A DNA stretch of 64,000 nucleotides from Diplonema papillatum (Eukaryota; Euglenozoa; Diplonemea; Diplonemida; Diplonemidae): contig JAPJBO010000770.1 in assembly GCA_030068145.1 (NCBI GenBank), forward strand, positions 44,929-108,928, given 5' to 3'. Below the pieces are notes generated by a model. That model was not told where the DNA came from, did not search any database, and was given only the letters and a program-made list of their open reading frames with translations. Position numbers and translations under genes: made by a program. This document shows, in pieces, positions 59,291 through 64,000 of this stretch (its first letter is position 1; each line of letters begins with the position of its first letter).

Positions 59291-59755
59291 AAACTTCTCA
59301 GACACTCAAGCTGGAGCAAAGTACTCTGTTGAGCACACAAACTCAGGAAAAGGTACTGTTCTGGGAACAAACTTGGCGAAAGTACTGTTTTGGACCATAT
59401 ACCATACTTTGCATCCTGGCAGAGTCTGGCAGAGTCTGGCTGAGTCTCGCCAGAGTCTGAGTCTGGGCGACTCAGGCAGACTCAGGCTGGACTCTGGCAA
59501 CCTCAGGCTGGGCAGTGTATATTAGTGTTCGGGTCACTTCAAGGGACATTGAGGGCCAATAATCATAATCACAATTGCAATCACAAGGATTAAAATCCAG
59601 CCACCTGGAAGGGACTAGTGATCTCGTGCTTCGGGCACCACCTTGAGCACGACACACACAGGTGCGAAACAACTTGTACAGCTACACTTACAGCGTTAGG
59701 TATCTATATCACCAACAGGCAATTACCTATACTCAACGAACCGCGATTTTTGCGG
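59291..59755. other. Unassigned sequence with short CTGGCAGAGTCT repeats
   Basis: 59415-59515 has imperfect tandem GAGTCTGG/CAGACTCAGGC units. No gene. Confidence 0.5.
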
Positions 59756-60140
59756 CTCAGCGTTAAGTATAACACAACACACAACACTACAGACAACCCA
59801 CACTACACAACGCACTATAGACTAGCCACAACACACAACACTATCGACAAGCCACACCACATAACACACAACGCACTACAGACAAGCCACACAACACAAC
59901 GCACTATAGACAAGCCACAACACACAACACACTATCGACAAGCCACATCACATAACACACAACACACTATAGACAAGCCACACAACACAACGCACTATAG
60001 ACAAGCCACACCACACAGCACACAACACACTACAGACAACCCACACTACCCAACGCACTATAGACTAGCCACAACACACAACACTATCGACAAGCCACAC
60101 CACACAACACACAACACACTATAGACAAGCCACACCCTAC
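59756..60140. repeat. ACACAACACACTATAGACAAGCC-type tandem repeat
   Basis: About a dozen imperfect units of 22-35 bp built from CACACAACAC, ACTAT.GACAAGCCAC and ACAACGCACTATAGAC. Confidence 0.9.
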
Positions 60141-60222
60141 AACAGATGCCCGCCAGGCACATTCCCGAACGCCGGCAGGGCAGGCTGCCCGAGGCACATT
60201 CCCGACGCAGGGCAGGCTGGAG

Positions 60223-60321
60223 ACCAGCAACTGCCCACCGGGGACCATGGCCATGCCCATGGGCGGCGGAGGCATGGGCGGCGGCGGCTACTGCAACCCG
60301 CCCGCGAACTACGGCTACTAG
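60223..60321 (+). CDS. Exon 9 (tentative): terminal Gly-rich exon
   Basis: After a CTGGAG acceptor in phase 0, 32 codons encode TSNCPPGTMAMPMGGG, further Gly/Met repeats, and YCNPPANYGY, then TAG. Composition is strongly protein-like compared with flanking repeats. The nearby upstream sequence repeats GGCACATTCCCGA..GC.GGGCAGG. Whether it ends the giant gene or another gene is unknown. Phase fits exon 8. Confidence 0.3.
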   Translation, partial: TSNCPPGTMAMPMGGGGMGGGGYCNPPANYGY

Positions 60322-60859
60322 AGACGACGACAGCGACCACGTGACGCGCGCTGCAGCCGCCCTTCCAACCAGCAGTTGGCCTGTTGAGCTGCGAAGGCTA
60401 CGCCGCAGCAGACCCGCGCAGTGCGGGTCCTATTCAGCGACGAAGGCCTGCTGCTGCGACCTTCGTCGTCTTAATTGAGGAGGCTACGAGTCTGGTGCAG
60501 CCGAGCCAGCAAATCGGTTGTCTGCCGTCGGCCGGACCGAGAGATGTGCCGGTTCTACGCGTTTGTACCAACAAGTTGGGGGGGAGGAAGGCCGAACGTG
60601 TTAGTTTTGACGTGATGAGAGCTCGTAGTCAGCCAGCGTGTTCCTTGTGCGCAATGGAAACCCTCTCGTATCTGAAATGAGATTCTCTGCGGAGGTCCTT
60701 GCTGGCACGGCGACAGTCCCGTCGGTGCCCTTCTCCCCCCTTTTGGCGATCGTCTCACGAGTTAATGCCTATCATGTGAAGCCTCACAATAAGTGAACTT
60801 GCACTCTAATAAATGGGGCGAGCGCGATAGCCTTCCCCCTCCCATTCCCTTCCTAACTG
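60322..60859. other. Downstream sequence, no feature recognised
   Basis: Probably 3' flank if exon 9 is real. No coding or repeat signal is supported. Confidence 0.4.
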
Positions 60860-61068
60860 GTAGCATGGGTGGTCCAGGCTATGACAAGCTACGAACAGCC
60901 GCCTGACAAACCAGACCTCACACCGCAGTCCTGTCTGCAGACACTCAGGTTCCGCGCTGATGATGGTCCGCCTTATGTGTCCGTGGCTTAAAGGACCGAA
61001 ACACGGTGCTGACGGGACCAGCGCGTTGTTGCAGCACATATACACTCCAAGCACGCTCTTGCAAACCA
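60860..61068 (+). repeat. ~205 bp dispersed repeat (copy 2)
   Basis: Partner of 14965-15175, same orientation. Confidence 0.75.
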
Positions 61069-61489
61069 CCCCCTCACCCCCCATTCCCTTCCCCTTAATA
61101 CCCCTTCCCTTCTCCAGCCTCCTGTTTTTAGAACTGTGTTTGCACTCTTCCCTTCACCTCGTTCCGCGGATCGGCGCCTGCCGACTCCGCTTTCACCACC
61201 CTTTGACTAACGCTGGTGGCAATCCTCTGTACAGCTAGAAGAGGGAATGGAAACCGCAGCCCTTGATAAAGTAGCCCTTTTGCGGGGGGTGGCGGGCGCG
61301 ATTCGTGATTGGCTCTACGACCTTTGCATCCGGATTTTTTGGTGCCTAGTCGTGGCGTCCCTAGTCTGGTGGGACTGAAGGAAGCCCAATGTTTCCACCC
61401 TTTAATAATTATTGATTAGACACGGTGTCCTCCAGCACCGGGCGGGGAGTTAACTGTGCGGTCAAAGTGTCGGGTGTGGGCACACCCAC
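61069..61489. other. Unassigned sequence
   Basis: Pyrimidine-rich then mixed sequence; nothing recognised. Confidence 0.4.
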
Positions 61490-61870
61490 TGTGAAAGCCG
61501 CCATCTCAATGTGAAATCCGTGTGACATCCGCAAAGCCAGTGTGAAATCCGGTGCGACACCCGCAATTCCAGTGTGAAATCCGTGTGCCATCCGCAGGTC
61601 CAGTGTGAAGCCCGGCGTGACCCCCGCATTTCCAATGTGAAATCCGTGTGACATCCGCAAAGCCAGTGTGAAATCCGGTGCGACACCCGCAATTCCAGTG
61701 CGAAATCCGTGTGCCATCCGCAGGTCCAGTGTGAAGCCCGGCGTGACCCCCGCATTTCGAATGTGAAATCCGTGTGACATCCGCAAATCCAGTGTGAAAT
61801 CCGGTGCGCCACCCGCAATTCCAACGCGAAATCCGTGTGGCATCTGCAAAATCCAGCAAAACGCGCGCAA
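61490..61870. repeat. 126 bp higher-order repeat of ~31 bp subunits
   Basis: Three copies of a 126 bp unit (starts near 61508, 61634, 61760), each made of four related subunits CAGTGTGAAATCCG.GTG..A..CCGCA. The third copy is incomplete. Confidence 0.9.
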
Positions 61871-61937
61871 ATACACACCCGAAAAGCGGGCGTGCCACCG
61901 GCTTTTCAAACTCCAGCTTTTCAGGCTGGACCCCCAC

Positions 61938-62053
61938 CGTGTAGAGTCAATCAGCATTGGGAACTTTTAAGTACACGGACCACACGGACCTGCATGCACT
62001 TTTCTCACGGGCTAGGTTACGTAATGACTTCATCCGTGTAGAGTCAATCAGCA
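61938..62053. repeat. 19 bp direct repeats bracketing ~77 bp
   Basis: CGTGTAGAGTCAATCAGCA occurs at 61938 and about 62034. Could be a target duplication around a short insertion or a simple local duplication. Confidence 0.6.
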
Positions 62054-62096
62054 GTCAGAACCACGCCTCCCCCCCGTCCCCCCCCAACCCTCCCGT

Positions 62097-62244
62097 CTAC
62101 ACGCCGGACTTCAGCAGCCACATACTCAGTCAATGCGGGAGTGAAAAAGTGGGAGCGGCCGCTCCCGCGTTGAGAGAGTGAGGCCGACCGCACAAACGAC
62201 CGCAAAACCACTCTCGCAACCAGGACTGGGAGTCCGGGGTGTAG
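62097..62244. mobile_element. MITE (copy 2 of the 46.8 kb family)
   Basis: CTACACGCCGGACTTCAGCA ... GGAGTCCGGGGTGTAG, about 85% identical by eye to 46776-46928. CGT flanks both sides, a candidate 3 bp target duplication. The core contains GGGAGCGGCCGCTCCC, a perfect palindrome. Confidence 0.8.
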
Positions 62245-64000
62245 CGTACATCTAAGATTCTATCTCTCCCACCCCTCCCCTTCCTCTCCCTCTGCTGCTT
62301 CTGCTTTTTCTTCTCTACAATATCTGAGATTCTTTTACCTAGAATGACGAAGGGGGTTTTCCACGCGTCTGCTCTTTTAGCTTGTCAATGCGACTACTCG
62401 TCTCGTTTGCTTCGCTTCGTCCCGACTGATTTGTCCTGCGACGCGTGTGGAATTGCAAAGAGAATGCTGCTACGATGATGTGCACAGTGGAGTCCAGCCT
62501 CAGAAGCTGGAGTTAAAAAGCGGGCGTCGCATCCGCTTTTCGAGTGTGGACTGTAGCACACCCGAGTGTAAGAATAGTAAGCTTGGAGTGTAGAAAAGTA
62601 GCTCACGGTGATGCAGAAAAGTAAATTGCCCGGCAGTAAAAAATCTTTTTGTGTGGTGATCGTCGTTAGCCGTGAGCACGTGGTCAGCGCTGCCTCGGTC
62701 GGAGCATCCTGCAGCAGAGTCTTTCAAGGAGAAGGGAGTTCCCGCGGGTTCCGGGTTTGCTGTACTTTTTTCCATTTCTTTTTCGGGAAAATTGGAACAA
62801 CAGGATCGGCACTCCGAATACAAGAGGTACCTCTTGTATTCGACCCCCCCAGTAAAGTCTAGCCGCCACCTGGATAAAGAGCCTAAGCCCACAGAGTCTA
62901 GGCTCCTAGTGGTAGAGTACGGTGGCAACAGCTTCCCTTTGTTTTTTTTTACATCCACGGTCCACCGTCCCCAGGGTATTAGTTTGAAGGCTTCCGGGGT
63001 TTGCAGATTTAGACCGTTACTATGGGGTGGTTTTGGGCGGTGTTTCGGTGCCGTTTTCGCCGATGTACGGCGTCTTGGGGCGGAGCCGACACATCTCCAC
63101 AACTTCGTTCGGCAAACGAGGGGTCTTCGTGGGTCCTTTATGGGTCAACTATGGTCACCCCGTCAGTTTGGCGACACATTCTGCGGGCGTTTTTTTCAAC
63201 GTACACCAGCCTGGATCAAGCTTTTCGGGGGTTTCCGAATGCTTCTGGGTTCCCTGTGGGGTTGGGTACCATATGGGGACGCGCTCCAAAAAACAGTCCA
63301 AATCGTAAACAGACAGTCTCGTCAGGCAGCTGAAGGGGGGTGGACTATTTTCCTATGATTCCTATGATAATAGGTCCACGGTTTTGGTGTGCACCGCCGT
63401 GCTTACAACAACATTTTCTATGGTAACAAGCTTGCTTGTCTTTATCAAAAAGCGTCGGATGGCAGCGTGCTGTGTTAAATCACTCAAAACAGGGTTTACA
63501 CACGTACGCACAAACAAATTTTTAGCAACATCGCGCCGAAGGCGCGACGGAAAATTTGGGCAAAAATAACTCCGCCCCCCTTTATCATGTGTGGGCAACT
63601 CTTAGCTCGTGTGGGATGCTCAACTGTCAAACAGGACCTTGGCCTGGTACATGTAGCACAGTGGCAGCTGCAACCTGCCGACCCGAAGCTGAACACAATT
63701 GAACGGCAGCGGCTGGGTCTCAGCAGGGGAGGCTCAGCAGCCTTCTGCTACAAACACCACACCCCGCCTATATTTACATTGGACACCGTTTTTTGAACAT
63801 TTTCTTTTTTTTTTTCCCGGCCAAGTCAGGGCATTAGCTTGGTCTCCAGCCCATTTTCCAAATTTGGACCGCTAACGGCTTTTTGCGTTTCACTGTTTTT
63901 CAGCAGTTACTGCACTTAGGGGGCTCACCTGCCAGTGTTGCACGGGTCTCTGCCACCTCTCCGGCCTCAACCTCTAGTGTCGCGGTGTAGCAACAGCCAG
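62245..64000. other. Unassigned sequence with one perfect 28 bp palindrome
   Basis: No gene supported; open frames show no family resemblance. 62815-62842 is a perfect palindrome (half-site CGAATACAAGAGGT). Confidence 0.5.

Noticed and set aside
58527-59460. DQNL, KFWS, FGPS and VLVQ repeat proteins
   Set aside because: Arise from the 12 bp repeat in every frame of both strands.
62500-63358. Protein-coding gene on either strand
   Set aside because: Overlapping frames on both strands, no motifs, and a palindrome inside them.

Overview
The window looks like nuclear DNA of a repeat-rich microbial eukaryote. Exons are GC-rich (strong G/C third positions) and separated by long introns with canonical GT-AG borders. 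There are several non-LTR retrotransposons (LINEs), many minisatellites and microsatellites, and no operon structure. A chromerid- or dinoflagellate-like alga is a plausible source, but that is only an inference from style; no marker gene here fixes the taxon.

Layout. 1-1475 is a 29-30 bp minisatellite, followed by the last exon of a sugar-porter-type MFS transporter (1506-2225). The 3' part of that exon is repeated about four more times up to 4.5 kb. A 0.3 kb TIR element lies at 4.7-5.0 kb.

From 5801 to at least 36901, and by intron phase probably to about 60.3 kb, lies one very large plus-strand gene. Proposed exons are 5801-6023, 10632-11102, 12490-13641, 22520-26762, 27519-27677, 36606-36901, 49990-50541, 58176-58300 and possibly 60223-60321. 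All successive junctions are phase compatible (1-1, 1-1, 1-1, 2-2, 2-2, 1-1, 1-1, 0-0). The predicted protein joins a VPS13/ATG2-like (chorein/RBG) beta-rich N-terminal half to a formin FH1-FH2 module and probably a PH domain. This combination is the most interesting host feature.

The introns have been heavily colonised. Intron 1 has a 1.23 kb element with perfect 31 bp TIRs and partial tandem copies of exon 2. Intron 3 has several minisatellites and an 85 bp LINE tail with target-site duplication. Intron 5 holds a 6.1 kb LINE encoding an AlkB-like 2OG-Fe(II) oxygenase, a 2A peptide, an endonuclease and a reverse transcriptase, flanked by 54 bp direct repeats. Intron 6 holds a 5'-truncated LINE of a related family and a 4.8 kb array of a 43 bp satellite. 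Intron 7 starts inside a (GT)n microsatellite that carries three antisense LINE fragments (RT-RNase H type), each bounded by (TG)n; two of them are a 1691 bp tandem duplication.

The LINE copies from different families share an unusual C-terminal module: a stretch with ELA(V/I)DFE followed by a Cys/His-rich array of CxxH...CxxC...CC..HH units. After 60.3 kb only repeats and unassigned sequence are seen.
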